A DNA stretch of 64,000 nt from Magnolia sinica (lineage: Eukaryota; Streptophyta; Magnoliopsida; Magnoliales; Magnoliaceae): positions 65,852,001 through 65,916,000 of the forward strand of contig NC_080586.1 in the NCBI RefSeq assembly GCF_029962835.1. The letters are read 5' to 3'. The notes below the pieces were generated by a model. It was not told the DNA's origin and did no database searches. It saw nothing but the letters and a program-made list of their open reading frames with translations. Shown here piece after piece: positions 22,095-33,033 of this stretch; position 1 is the first letter of the stretch, and every line of letters begins with the position of its first letter. Both the position numbers and the translations under genes were made by a program.

Positions 22095-23385
22095 TGTTGA
22101 GATTCAAATATTGCATAATTTTCCCCATTTATATCTTGGTTTTATGAACATGAATCAGCTTAATGTTCTATTTTACTCATGTATGTGTTACAAGGTGAAT
22201 TTAAGAGCTGTGATTAAAAAAGGGCACTTAAAGCATGAATTTGATGCTCAAGAATCACCAAGGCAAGGGATGGATCTTAAGAGACCAAGATTGAAGAATT
22301 CACATGCCAATGATTCAAGAAAACCAAGTGAGGAATGAAGAGAATCGAACATTTGAAGTGAAGAATCTTGAAATCATCCTAAAAAAGTGTATTCTGAAAC
22401 TCTGAAGTCTATTTTGGAAAATTATGTAGAGTGAAGTCCGTTTTAATAAATTGTGCAGCGAGAAGTTTATTTTCAAAAACTGCGTAAATTTAAGGCGGTT
22501 TTTAGAGTTTTCCAACTTTGTAAGAAAATTGGAGTTCCCTACTTATAAATAGGGTTTCCCAAGGCATTCATAAGCATCATTAAAAGCATTCAAGAGCAAG
22601 ATTTAGGGTTTTTGGAGGGTTTTCAATTTTATTAAAGTTTTATAAGTTGTTTTTTCCTTTTAGAACTTTTTTATTTGTATTTATTTTTTTTCTTGTTGCT
22701 TTATTTCTCTATTTTAATTATGTTTTTCTAAGTTCCCTCTAGCCCAAGCTAGAAGGGAAGCACATAGGTTTAATAATTCTTTAAGTTATAATGATTGATT
22801 ATTTTAATAATGAGAAGAATGGTGTATGCATGTTATCTATTGTTTAGGTTTAGGTTTTTGATCCTCATGTGAGATTCATATGTTTCCATCATATGAGATC
22901 CACATCGATGGATAGACTTACCCCAGATCAATTAGATTTCCTTGATAGGAGAGGTTCTCAACCTGTTATATTTCTTTGATTTTTATTATCTCATTGATAT
23001 TGAATTCTTAAAATCACTGGCGCTTGAGAATATATATCAATGGTGCAAATTCATGATTTTCTAATCTTTTATATCATTTATTTAAAATGTTTAAATTGTT
23101 TTATTTTCCGTTTAGGCTAACTATAGTGCTCCGATCCTAGTTGTGTTATCCAAGTCATCATGATTTTAGAACATTAACCTATGTGTGGAACTTTGAAGCT
23201 TGGGTGTTGTTATAATTTAGTTGAATTACATCCATTCAAAACTCCTAAAATCAAATCATCAGTTTAAATTTTTTTATTACTTAGTTTGTTTTGCATTTGA
23301 TTTTCTCATTCTCACAATTCATCTCCATATTGAATCGACCCTGTATTTATGGGATATTACTTACGAACATCTGCACTTGGAGGCA
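22095..23385 (+). repeat. 5' LTR of the Athila-like element
   Basis: The LTR starts tgttgagattcaaatattgc and ends cttggaggca, about 1291 bp. The opening is a relative of the LTR start at 24867 and 30794 (tgttgagggtcaaatattgc). A cttataaatagggtttccc TATA region lies near 22540. The following bases are those of a degenerate Athila primer site. Confidence 0.75.
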
Positions 23386-23399
23386 AGTAATCAAGTTCT

Positions 23400-23417
23400 T
23401 AGCGCAGTTGCAAGGTA
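23400..23417 (+). other. Degenerate Asp-tRNA primer-binding site
   Basis: tagcgcagttgcaaggta aligns base for base with the canonical TGGCGCCGTTGCCGGGGA seen at 27115, with changes concentrated in C/G positions. It lies 14 bp after the LTR end, and a decayed Athila primer site is the natural reading. Confidence 0.65.
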
Positions 23418-23659
23418 AGATCTTTTTTAAGGTAAGTTCTCTTTTAAACCTTCCAAAATTTCTATAGATTTTCCATTTTTCTTTGAAAGTAAATTCAGGT
23501 AGATCTTTCAATACTAACTATGACATAAGGTTGCCCTGCTTGAGATTTTATCACCCAAGTGCTATGGTTGTCCTACAGTTGCTGTTTGATCACAAAGATT
23601 ATCAGCTGAATCTATTTTCCATATTAGCATAGTTTAATTTCTGCATTAGTTTTACTTTT

Positions 23660-23960
23660 GTTGATTTATTTTTTATTTTTGCTTTGTGGATTGAAGCCTC
23701 ATGGTCGGCCTCGCCACTTTGGTTGTTGATATATTTTGCTTTGTGGATTGAATCCTCATGGTCGGCCCTTCCGCCTGGGTTGTTGATTTATTTTTGCCTT
23801 GTGGATTGAAGCCTCATGGTCGGCCCTACGCCTGGGATGTTGATTTATTTTTCCTTTGTGGATTGAAGCCTCATGGTCGGCCCTGTCGCCTAGGTTGTTG
23901 ATTTATATTTCTTTGTGGATTGAACGCTCATGATCGGCCCTGTCGCCTGGGTTGTTGGTT
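23660..23960 (+). repeat. Five tandem repeats in the Athila leader
   Basis: Five copies of a unit of about 50-62 bp share tttgtggattgaagcctcat, ggtcggccc, 'cgcctgggttgttgattta' and a T-rich spacer. They start at 23681 and the last ends at 23958. They lie between the primer site and gag in untranslated leader sequence. Confidence 0.9.
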
Positions 23961-24019
23961 AAGTTTTTATTTTTATTTTAAGCATCATACTTGCTGTTTG
24001 AATTAGTGGTATTTGTTGT

Positions 24020-24866
24020 GTGGTGTAGGTGGTTTATGTCCCGTTGGAGTAGGGATCAAAACAATCAACTCTCCTCCGAAGGTGGACTAGTTCCAAGCCT
24101 TGATCATTCACTTAGAAGAGGCACTCAACATCACTTGGATTTCATAGAAGACCAGCTGATAATCCAATTCCAAATCTGCTAGATCCAACTATAAATCAAA
24201 ACAGAAAAAATCAACCTAATCCTCCTCTTGAGGATGAAAATGAAGTTCATAAGAATGTGTTAAACCAACCACGGACTTTACGTGAACATCTACACCCTGA
24301 GAGATCAACTTTACCATCTTGCAAAGTGTTCCCTGTTCACACAGGGAACATTGATTTTAAACCAGGTGTGATTGAATTGATTCCTAAATTTCATGGCTTG
24401 GATTCTGAAAGCCCCTATTTGCACCTCAAAGTCTTTGAGAAAGTAATTGCAATATTACAAGTAAACAATGACAATATGGATGTACTTAAGCTTAGGTGAT
24501 TCTCATTTTCTCTAAAGGATCGAGCCAAAGTATGACTCAACTCACTAAGACCTAATACCATCACTACATGGCAAGCCTTAAGTACAGAGTTTTTGAAAAA
24601 GTTCTTTCCCAAGCACAAAATAAATGCACTAAAACAAGAAATCATGTCATTCTCCCGAAAGGGGAATGAACTGTTTTTTCAAGCTTGGGAATGCTTCAAA
24701 GACCTTCTAATTACTTGTCCACATCATGGTTATGAACCATGACATGTGATTGATGCGTTCCGAAAGGGGCTCACCATAAATACCTATTAGTTGATAGAGA
24801 TGATGTGTGGTGGAACCTTTCTTGACAAGGATTATAATGAGGCATGGGATTTTCTAGATATGTTAG
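24020..24866 (+). pseudogene. Athila-like gag, 5' part
   Basis: Reading across frames, the translation gives the retrotransposon gag core: KFHGLDSESPYLHLKVFEKV, FSLKDRAK, LNSLRPNTITTWQAL, FLKKFFPKHKINALKQEIM, FFQAWECFKDLLITCPHHGY, and MMCGGTFLDKDYNEAWDFLD. Stops (for example at 24497 and near 24533, 24740 and 24790) and frameshifts show it is dead. The frame reaches DML and is cut at 24866 by the nested element; the five bases gttag at the cut are repeated on the far side. Confidence 0.85.
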
Positions 24867-27108
24867 TGTTGAGGGTCAAATATTGCATATCAGACCCAAT
24901 TATTACCTGAATTTATGGACATGATACTATTTAATGCACCAGTTTAATCGTGTTTGTGATGCAAGGTGTATTTACGAGCATGGACTGAAAAAGGATGCTA
25001 AAAGCATGAATTTAACGTTCAGAATGCACCAAGGCAAGGGACGGACTCCAAGGGACCAAGATCGACGGAATTACACGCCAGGGATCCGCGAAAATTGAGA
25101 AACTGAAGCTCAAGCGGCCTGAAAGTCAGCCAGAATGCAAGATCACTGGGTTTCCATCATCTGTTTGGCTCGAAACTTTATACATGGCTCGAGGACCAAA
25201 AACTAACCGTACACGTCAAATTTCAGCCATTGGATCCTCGTGAAAGTGGCTGAACTAACAGATCAGTCCATAAAATTCTGATTTGGGGCCCACCCGTTGT
25301 CCAGATACGCTTTAACTTCGGCTCCCATGGCTTAAATGAAATGAGGAACAAGATGGTTGGTGTGGATTTCTCATAATAATCATACAGTGTACATAGTACA
25401 CTTTTTGCACTAAGAGTGCATGGCAACACAGGGACGTGGGACGTATTTTGAAGAACTCTGTTTCTATCATGAAACAGAGACTTCGGATGATCTCAGTGGG
25501 CCATCATCATGGTCTAAATGCTCAATCCGAGCTGTCCATCATGCAGAGGGGCTCGATTTAGCCAAACCCATGCTGACTTTATGCACTCATGCACGCACAC
25601 GTGTTGGTTTCAATGGTCACAAATGGACTGCCCTACAACTATTGCAGCTGATTTCTTCCATGGACCACACCGATTTGGATCCAAAAATAGTGATTTCCGC
25701 CTGGTTTTTTGAGCAGAATACAGTGGACGGAGTGAATTTCTCAAAACAAAATCTATGTGGGCCCCACCAACTTTGACAGCGAGCCAGCGTCCGCAGGCCC
25801 TGTTTCCGCGTCCGGTTGGGTCTGAGATTTGCGGGGGATAGTGGGCCACGGCCATCAATAATTTGAGTGATCCATACCGTCCAATGTGTCCACAGGAAGG
25901 CCAATATTCTAGCCAAGATCTCAGAAATGACGGATAATTTGATATCGCGCCATAAATACAACCCAAACGCAAGATATTTTGCGTTTTCACTGCGAACGCG
26001 AACGCGGCTGCGTAAATAACTATCCTTCTCTCCCGACGCTACAACTCAGACTTGGGCATGAAGTCTTTGATTCACAGGGGACCAGGATATAAAGGAAACA
26101 CAGAGAAAGGAGGAGAAAAAGGAGAGTTTGGGACAGGAGCAGCGGCTGAAACGTGAAGTTGTGGAGGCAGACACGTGAAGGAGACTCTTTGGGGAAGAAA
26201 GCTTAGGTTGCTGAGATCGTGTGGAGCCTGGCTTGTTTTTTTCAGAGGGAGCTCAGTTGAGGCACGGCTAGAACGTGAGCAAAATGGGCAGGGCTTGGCT
26301 TTGAAGGAACGGAAGAAAAGAAGAAGCAGGAGGGATTCGGCTGGACGATCCGGGCTTTTTTTGTTTCTTGTTTTCTTTTCCTTTTATTCCTTTGATTGTT
26401 TTTCTGTGGTGCTAGCATGATCATGCTAGGCTAAACCTCTTAGCTAGGGCTAAGAGGTGAAGCCTGTAGCGAGATGGGAGATTCTACTTTGTGCCTTTAA
26501 ATTTCATAAACTGAATTTGATTTAATGATTATTATAAGGAATATTTTTCTTAGTCTTTAATGATCTGTTGTGACTGAAATTACAATGGGTTTGTAATGGC
26601 TCTAAATATTTCTTTCCCCTTTTATGTTTATGAAGTCAGGAAGCCCTGTTGTTCATCATTGCTCCATGGGCATGGTAGGATGACAGTACCCTTCCTGATC
26701 CTCATACATTGTTGATTGGTTGGTAATTAGTTTAATCCTGTTGTTTGCTTTGTCTCCTGGGCATGGTTAGATGATGGAATCCATTCTAATTCATATACCA
26801 TTCACCTCTTGAAAACTATATCAAAGGAAGTCTAGTTAAATTCCATGATTTCTGAAGCAGGCATAATTTCTCCTTGATCTCTACAAGTAGATCCTCTGAA
26901 TCCCTAGTTTCCTTCCTCTGAATTCCTTAAAGTTTTAGATAATTATTCCACAATTATTCCTTAAACTCTATTTGGTTTAAATCACATCTTAGTCTAGTTC
27001 TAGTTCTACTTGGTTTCAGATAACGTACAGGTATCAGTCCCTGTGGATTCGACCTCGGTCTTACCGAGTTTATTACTACATCACAACCCTATACTTGGGG
27101 AGTGAACA
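24867..27108 (+). repeat. 5' LTR of the LARD-like element
   Basis: The LTR starts tgttgagggtcaaatattgc and ends ggggagtgaaca. A TATA-like gccataaatacaaccc lies near 25950. A palindrome and a hairpin follow at 26412-26458. The 'gtggattcgacctcggtctt' segment before the end is standard for Athila-type LTRs. Confidence 0.92.
26412..26458. promoter_or_regulatory. Perfect palindrome plus adjoining hairpin in the 5' LTR
   Basis: ctagcatgatcatgctag (26412-26429) is a perfect 18-bp palindrome. Six bases later, acctcttag and ctaagaggt (26435-26443 and 26450-26458) form a 9-bp stem around a ctaggg loop. The pair is present unchanged in the 3' LTR (32337-32383). It sits downstream of the presumed transcription start, so it would be in RNA. 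A dimer-initiation, packaging or 3'-end role is possible but inferred. Confidence 0.8.
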
Positions 27109-27114
27109 AGTTTT

Positions 27115-27132
27115 TGGCGCCGTTGCCGGGGA
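27115..27132 (+). other. Primer-binding site for tRNA-Asp
   Basis: TGGCGCCGTTGCCGGGGA begins six bases after the 5' LTR end. It is the canonical plant Athila primer site, complementary to the 3' end of Asp-tRNA. Confidence 0.92.
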
Positions 27133-27224
27133 CTGACGGTTACGTTTTCTGAAATTAATTAGTTTTAGAATTAGGTTAGGATTAGGATTTTACTAACTTT
27201 AGGTTAAAGGTTTTTATTTTATTT

Positions 27225-27545
27225 TATTTTTAGGAACTATTATTTTATTTTTAGAAACTAACCTGTTTTCCTGTTTTGTAGGATCCTGAAATAACTTCTA
27301 AACTGGTAATCCCTTTCTAATTCCTCTACTTTTTCTATTTTTTAGAATTAGGATTTGAGTTTTGAAAATTTTCTATTCTCTAGTATTTTTCTATTTTTAG
27401 GAACTAGTTTATTTTTAAACTTTCATCTTTTGTTTTTAAGAAACTAGGTTAATTATTTCCCTTTTTAGAAATTTTTTCTAATTTTAGAAACTAACTTAGC
27501 TTCTAGGTTTAGGGAACTTTCCTTTTTAGAAACTAACTTTCTATT
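27225..27545 (+). repeat. Degenerate ttttagaaactaact repeats in the leader
   Basis: About eight imperfect copies of tttttagaaactaac (variants tttttaggaacta and tttaagaaacta) are spread through the leader between the primer site and the long ORF. They alternate with T-rich stretches. Confidence 0.65.
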
Positions 27546-27685
27546 GTTTTCTTTTACGGGATCTTAACATAGGAACTTCTCATTTGGTACCTTCTTTCTA
27601 ACTTCTCCTCCTCTTACTTTCCATACTTCTGTAGGACCTTTTCTTCTATTTTTCTTAGAATTAGACTCAGAGTTAGGGTTCTACC

Positions 27686-29473
27686 ATGGAAGCGTGGGTA
27701 CGTGCATATGCCGAGATGGATAAAAGATATTGGGGAATGCCTGAGGGTTGTGGAATTCAACGTATACCTCAAGATTTTTCTCCATCAAGTACAGACATTG
27801 AGAACCGACTAAAACGTTATGTTCCATCTGTTAATAGGGTTGTATATGATCGTAATTATGGAAACGAGGATTATTATCAACCATCATATTCTCCCATGTA
27901 TGATCAGTATGACTATTACCAGGGGAAACATCAAAATTTGGAAGATGAACCAACTATATGTTATAATGATTATCCTCTTGGATACCCTACCATTGATATC
28001 CAACCAGAAACAATCCAAGAGGATTCAGTTCAGCGTAGCTTGGCCTATCTCACGGAAATGAGAAAATCGTTGGAAGCGCTTAATTCGCGCCTTGATAAGA
28101 TAGAGGAGGCTTGGTTATCTCAACCACAATTCATTCCAGAAATACAATGCGAGAAAAGTGATCCTAACTCGCTTTGGAAGAACTCTGGAATTATAAATGA
28201 GGAGTTGGATTCTATCAATGAGCATATGGTTCAATTTTCCGATAAGTTGATCTCAATGACTGTTCAAAGGAATGGTCAAGATGCGTGGGTATCTTTCAAA
28301 TACAGTGATGATGACACACTTTCCTCACATGACACACAGGATCTCAATGATGACGTAGAGGTTGGTTTTTTCAAACCTCAACCGAACTTAGGTGTAGAAT
28401 GTGAGGAGAGCGACCCCATCCCAAGTGTGTACTGCACGAAATTAGATGATGATGCTTATTGGGATGACGATCATGAATATACAGCCCAAAGTCCCCTAGA
28501 ATCAATCTCAAGTTTGGTCCAGGTCAATGATCAAGATGTACATAAAGTGGTCGGTCATAATGAGCCACTCCCCTCACCTGACATGTCTGATTTTAAGGTA
28601 GAGGATGAGCCCCTTACAATCGACCCTTTTAACTCTTGTGAAACATGTTTGGACCACTCCTCTGAATTAAATGATGATGTGATTCAGGAGAAGGACGAGT
28701 TGCTCGCTACGACCTTGGAAATTGAAACCACTAAGTTGAGGCCACCATCTGAGCTATACACATTTGACAATTCAACACCTCGATTGAGTAGTTTCAATGA
28801 ACAAAGTGATCACATCGATGCTTCCCCTATTGATTTTCAATCTATCTGTACAGGGCTGGAGCAAGAGAGCACACCTCCGTTTACCTTTAAAGATAATGGA
28901 TTCCTTGGGCAGATCATCACAAGCTTTAATGTGAAAAATGAATCACCCTCAGCTGAATGTCCCAACTCTTTTGATGATTGTTTGGCACACTTTGCAGATT
29001 CAAATGATCCCATGATAAGAGACATAGTGAATGCCTTGCAAGACAACATCTCGGTAGTCATCACTGACCGAGAGAACCCTTACTTTGAAGGCCCTTCTTC
29101 CACAGATCCTGAATGTTTACCATTAAGGGAGGAGGAGCTGAAAATTGAACCGAAGTCTGACACTTCGGAATGTGTTGAGACTACATTACTTCTTGTGAAG
29201 TTTTCTAAACTTTATCTACCTGTAGTTTCTGATTCACTATGGGATACTAACGTTAAAACTTCTTCTGTCACAGGTGAATCGTATATACTATGGATACCTC
29301 AAGCACTTCAACGAAAAATTTCTTATGAGGTACATAAGTTTCTATGGAAGGTCATGCTCCAAGGCGTCCAAGCGTATTGCAAAAAGGGCTTTTGGATGAT
29401 CCTGTTGAGGAACTTACTGAGAAACTTATCAAGATACTGGCTGAAAGAGGAACCTTGCGGCTTGATTCAGTAG
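27686..29473 (+). CDS. 595-codon ORF of unknown function in the LARD-like element
   Basis: The ATG (ctaccATGG, good context) opens a frame of 595 codons between the primer site and the 3' region, where gag-pol would normally lie. The protein is acidic and rich in Asp, Glu and Ser. A Tyr-rich stretch lies at about residues 48-90. A likely coiled-coil or helical segment with LTEMRKSLEALNSRLDKIEEA lies at about 122-142, given here as positions with key Leu/Glu/Lys heptad residues. Glu-Cys-Glu-x-Ser-Asp-Pro motifs recur (about 153-160 and 240-247). I see no zinc knuckle, protease DTG/DSG, RT or integrase motif and no membrane segment. It resembles no gag I recognise. It could be a captured host gene, a diverged gag-like or env-position ORF, or a protein needed in trans. 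The last about 40 residues look out of frame (see findings). Expression is unknown. Confidence 0.6.
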   Translation: MEAWVRAYAEMDKRYWGMPEGCGIQRIPQDFSPSSTDIENRLKRYVPSVNRVVYDRNYGNEDYYQPSYSPMYDQYDYYQGKHQNLEDEPTICYNDYPLGYPTIDIQPETIQEDSVQRSLAYLTEMRKSLEALNSRLDKIEEAWLSQPQFIPEIQCEKSDPNSLWKNSGIINEELDSINEHMVQFSDKLISMTVQRNGQDAWVSFKYSDDDTLSSHDTQDLNDDVEVGFFKPQPNLGVECEESDPIPSVYCTKLDDDAYWDDDHEYTAQSPLESISSLVQVNDQDVHKVVGHNEPLPSPDMSDFKVEDEPLTIDPFNSCETCLDHSSELNDDVIQEKDELLATTLEIETTKLRPPSELYTFDNSTPRLSSFNEQSDHIDASPIDFQSICTGLEQESTPPFTFKDNGFLGQIITSFNVKNESPSAECPNSFDDCLAHFADSNDPMIRDIVNALQDNISVVITDRENPYFEGPSSTDPECLPLREEELKIEPKSDTSECVETTLLLVKFSKLYLPVVSDSLWDTNVKTSSVTGESYILWIPQALQRKISYEVHKFLWKVMLQGVQAYCKKGFWMILLRNLLRNLSRYWLKEEPCGLIQ

Positions 29474-30793
29474 TTTTTCCTTGCTTTCTTAGGACTAGGG
29501 TAGTTGCTTTATTTGTCTGGCTGAAGACGGTAAACTTAGCGCTCCTGGGAGGCAACCTAGCTCTTCATTTCATTTCGTTTTTATCATTAGTTAGTTCAAT
29601 GTTTGTGGGTAACATTACTGCAAACCCTCACGAGACTACAACTCGTCCACTAGGGGCAACCTAGGGGTTTAAAGGCTTGTTGCATATGCTAAATGCAATC
29701 GAGAGCACCTGCGAAAGTGGTATAGGTAGGATTTTGTCTTTACTTTTGTTGGTTTCTCTCTTGTACTGACCCCCTTTTACGTAAATAGCTATGGAAAGCC
29801 TCTTGATTCTTTCAGGTATTATCTTTCTATTACTTCTCATTTACTTATTTTGTCCCATGTCATTGCATGTTTATTTCTTTTACATTGAGGACAATGTAGA
29901 TTTTTGGTTGGGGGTGGGAGATTAGGTTTCCTAATCAGTGTTTCTTGGTCTTGAGCAAAGTTGTGAAAATTTTTAATTTTTCAGGCTTTCTGATGAATTC
30001 GAAGTGATTTTGACGGCCATCTAGGGCACTTAGAATTTCAAGATGCGGGATGTTGGTACTTTATGACTCTTGGATTCAGTTATCTATTAAATTTCACAGC
30101 TAAGTTTGAATTATTAATCCATGATTAGAAGTTTTAAACATTGATTGAATCATAATTTCACATGTCACATCTCACTTACACATTAAGGTTTCATTCGATA
30201 TTGAAGGATTAATTTGGTGATCACTAAGCTTGAAAGGAACCAACCTGAGAAATTGAAAAGATTGGGCGAATGGTTTTCACCATAGGTTTGCTCCCTACAG
30301 GTGAAGGTTTGATTCCCCAAGGTTGACATTCATAAACTTTTTGGCGACCGGTCTTTACCATAGGTTTGCTCCCTATAGGTGTAGATTCGATTCTCCTCCT
30401 TGGATTTTCTTAAAAAAAAAAAGAAGAAGTTAACATAGTGTGAAAATCATCAAAAGCTGGAAGAATGAATCAAGTTTTGGTTTAGATGTTGGTTATCATA
30501 AATTCTATTGTGGTTACCAATGATATCCTGAAATAGAGAAGTGAATTTTAATAGTGTTAAGCTAAGATTATACTATACACTCATGGAATGCAATATTTAG
30601 AATTGTTCTAATTAATGGATTAATATTTGAGCTTGATTTCAGGATAAAGTAATGCCAACATTCATGAATCTGAGAATTCTCATATCTGGATTATTCTGCA
30701 AAAATCACTCGAGTTTATGGAAATTGTTCTGTAATTCTCAACTTACTTTTCGCATATTTTGCTCGGGACTAGCAAAATGCTGGTTGGGGGTTG
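29474..30793 (+). other. 3' untranslated part of the LARD-like element, with polypurine tracts
   Basis: Just after the ORF comes the conserved plant-retroelement block 'aaacttagcgctcctgggag' followed by gcaaccta (about 29530-29565). A purine tract ggttgggggtgggagattag follows at about 29905-29925, a form seen before Athila 3' regions. The tract directly adjoining the 3' LTR is gctggttgggggttg (30779-30793), the presumed plus-strand primer. Two short related segments with ccataggtttgctccctayag and a B-box-like ggtttgattcc lie at about 30280-30395; a third copy is at about 45870-45925. Confidence 0.6.
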
Positions 30794-33033
30794 TGTTGAG
30801 GGTCAAATATTGCATATCAGACCCAATTATTACCTGAATTTATGGACATGATACTATTTAATGCACCAGTTTAATCGTGTTTGTGATGCAAGGTGTATTT
30901 ACGAGCATGGACTGAAAAAGGATGCTAAAAGCACGGATTTAACGTTCAGAATGCACCAAGGCAAGGGACGGACTCCAAGGGACCAAGATCGACGGAATTA
31001 CACGCCAGGGATCTGCGAAAATTGAGAAACTGAAGCTCAAGCGGCCTGAAAGTCAGCCAGAATGTATGCTTAGTATCTTTTCTGATATGGTAGGGCAATA
31101 TCTAGAGGTCTTCATGGCTCGAGGACCAAAAACTAACCGTACACGTCAAATTTCAGCCATTGGATCCTCGTGAAAGTGGCTGAACTAACAGATCAGTCCA
31201 TAAAATTCTGATTTGGGGCCCACCTGTTGTCCAGATACGCTTTAACTTCGGCCCCCACGGTTTAAATGAAATGAGGAACAAGATGGTTGGTGTGGATTTC
31301 TCATAATAATCATACAGTGTACATAGTACACTTTTTGCACTAAGAGTGCATGGCAGCACAGGGACGTGGGACGTATTTTGAAGAACTCTGTTTCTGTCAT
31401 GAAACAGAGACTTCGGATGATCTCAGTGGGCCATCATCATGGTCCAAATGCTCAATCCGAGATGTCCATCATGCAGAGGGGCTCGATTTAGCCAAACCCA
31501 TGCTGACTTTATGCACTCATGCACGCACACGTGTTGGTTTCAATGGTCACAAATGGACTGCCCTACAACTATTGCAGCTGATTTCTTTCGTGGGTCACGC
31601 CGAATCTCAAAAATAGTGATTTCCGCCTGGTTTTTTGAGCAGAATACAGTGGACGGAGTGAATTTCTCAAAACAAAATCTATGTGGGCCCCACCAACTTT
31701 GACAGCGAGCCAGCGTCCGCAGGCCCTGTTTCCGCGTCCGGTTGGGTCTGAGATTTGCGGGGGATAGTGGGCCACGGTCATCAATAATTTGAGTGATCCA
31801 TACCGTCCAATGTGTCCACAGGAAGGCCAATATTCTAGCTAAGATCTCAGAAATGACGGATAATTTGATATCGCGCCATAAATACAACCCAAACGCAAGA
31901 TATTTTGCGTTTTCACTGCGAACGCGAACGCGGCTGCGTAAATAACTATCCTTCTCTCCCGACGCTACAACTCAGACTTGGGCATGAAGTCTTTGATTCA
32001 CAGGGGACCAGGATATAAATGAAACACAGAGAAAGGAGGAGAAAAAGGAGAGTTTGGGACAGGAGCAGCGGCTGAAACGTGAAGTTGTGGAGGCAGACAC
32101 GTGAAGGAGACTCTTTGGGGAAGAAAGCTTGGGTTGCTGAGATCATGTGGAGCCTGGCTTGTTTTTTTCAGAGGGAGCTCAGTTGAGGCATGACTGGAAC
32201 GTGAGCAAAATGGGCAGGGCTTGGCTTTGAAGGAACGGAAGAAAAGAAGAAGCAGGAGGGTTTCGGCTGGACGATCCGGGTTTTTTTGTTTCTTGTTTTC
32301 TTTTCCTTTTATTCCTTTGATTATTTTTCTGTGGTGCTAGCATGATCATGCTAGGCTAAACCTCTTAGCTAGGGCTAAGAGGTGAAGCCTGTAGCGAGAT
32401 GGGAGATTCTACTTTGTGCCTTTAAATTTCATAAATTGAATTTGATTTAGTGATTATTATAAGGAATATTTTTCTTAGTCTTTAATGGTCTGTTGTGACT
32501 GAAATTACAATGGGTTTGTAATGGCTCTGAATATTTCTTTCCCCTTTTATGTTTATGAAGTCAGGAAGCCCTGTTGTTCATCATTGCTCCATGGGCATGG
32601 TAGGCTGACAGTACCCTTCCTGATCCTCATACATTGTTGATTGGTTGGTAATTAGTTTAATCCTGTTGTTTGCTTTGTCTCCTGGGCATGGTTAGATGAT
32701 GGAATCCATTCTAATTCATATACCATTCACCTCTTGAAAACTATATCAAAGGAAGTCTAGTTAAATTCCATGATTTCTGAAGCAGGCATAATTTCTCCCT
32801 GATCTCTACAAGTGGATCCTCTGAATCCCTAGTTTCCTTCCTCTGAATTCCTTAAAATTTTAGATAATTATTCCACAATTATTCCTTAAACTCTATTTGG
32901 TTTAAATCACATCTTAGTCTAGTTCTAGTTCTACTTGGTTTCAGATAACGTAGAGGTATCAGTCCCTGTGGATTCGACCTCGGTCTTACCGAGTTTATTA
33001 CTACATCACAACCCTATACTTGGGGAGTGAACA
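30794..33033 (+). repeat. 3' LTR of the LARD-like element
   Basis: 2240 bp, collinear with 24867-27108. Scattered differences are visible (for example gcatgaat/gcacggat and gatccgcg/gatctgcg). In two patches the sequence is simply different: 31065-31112 against 25138-25182, and about 31588-31606 against 25659-25680. It ends gtgaaca at 33033, followed by gttag. Confidence 0.92.
32337..32383. promoter_or_regulatory. Palindrome plus hairpin in the 3' LTR
   Basis: The same 18-bp palindrome (32337-32354) and 9-bp stem with ctaggg loop (32360-32383) as in the 5' LTR, without change. Confidence 0.8.

Noticed and set aside
25420-25990. Open frames on both strands at 25420-25990 and their twins at 31350-31890
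   Set aside because: They lie in the U3 parts of the LTRs, lack any family feature, and differ by frame-breaking changes between the two LTRs.
30280-30395. tRNA-derived SINE with B-box-like ggtttgattcc
   Set aside because: Three related segments exist (two here, one near 45880), but no A box, tail or target duplication could be defined.
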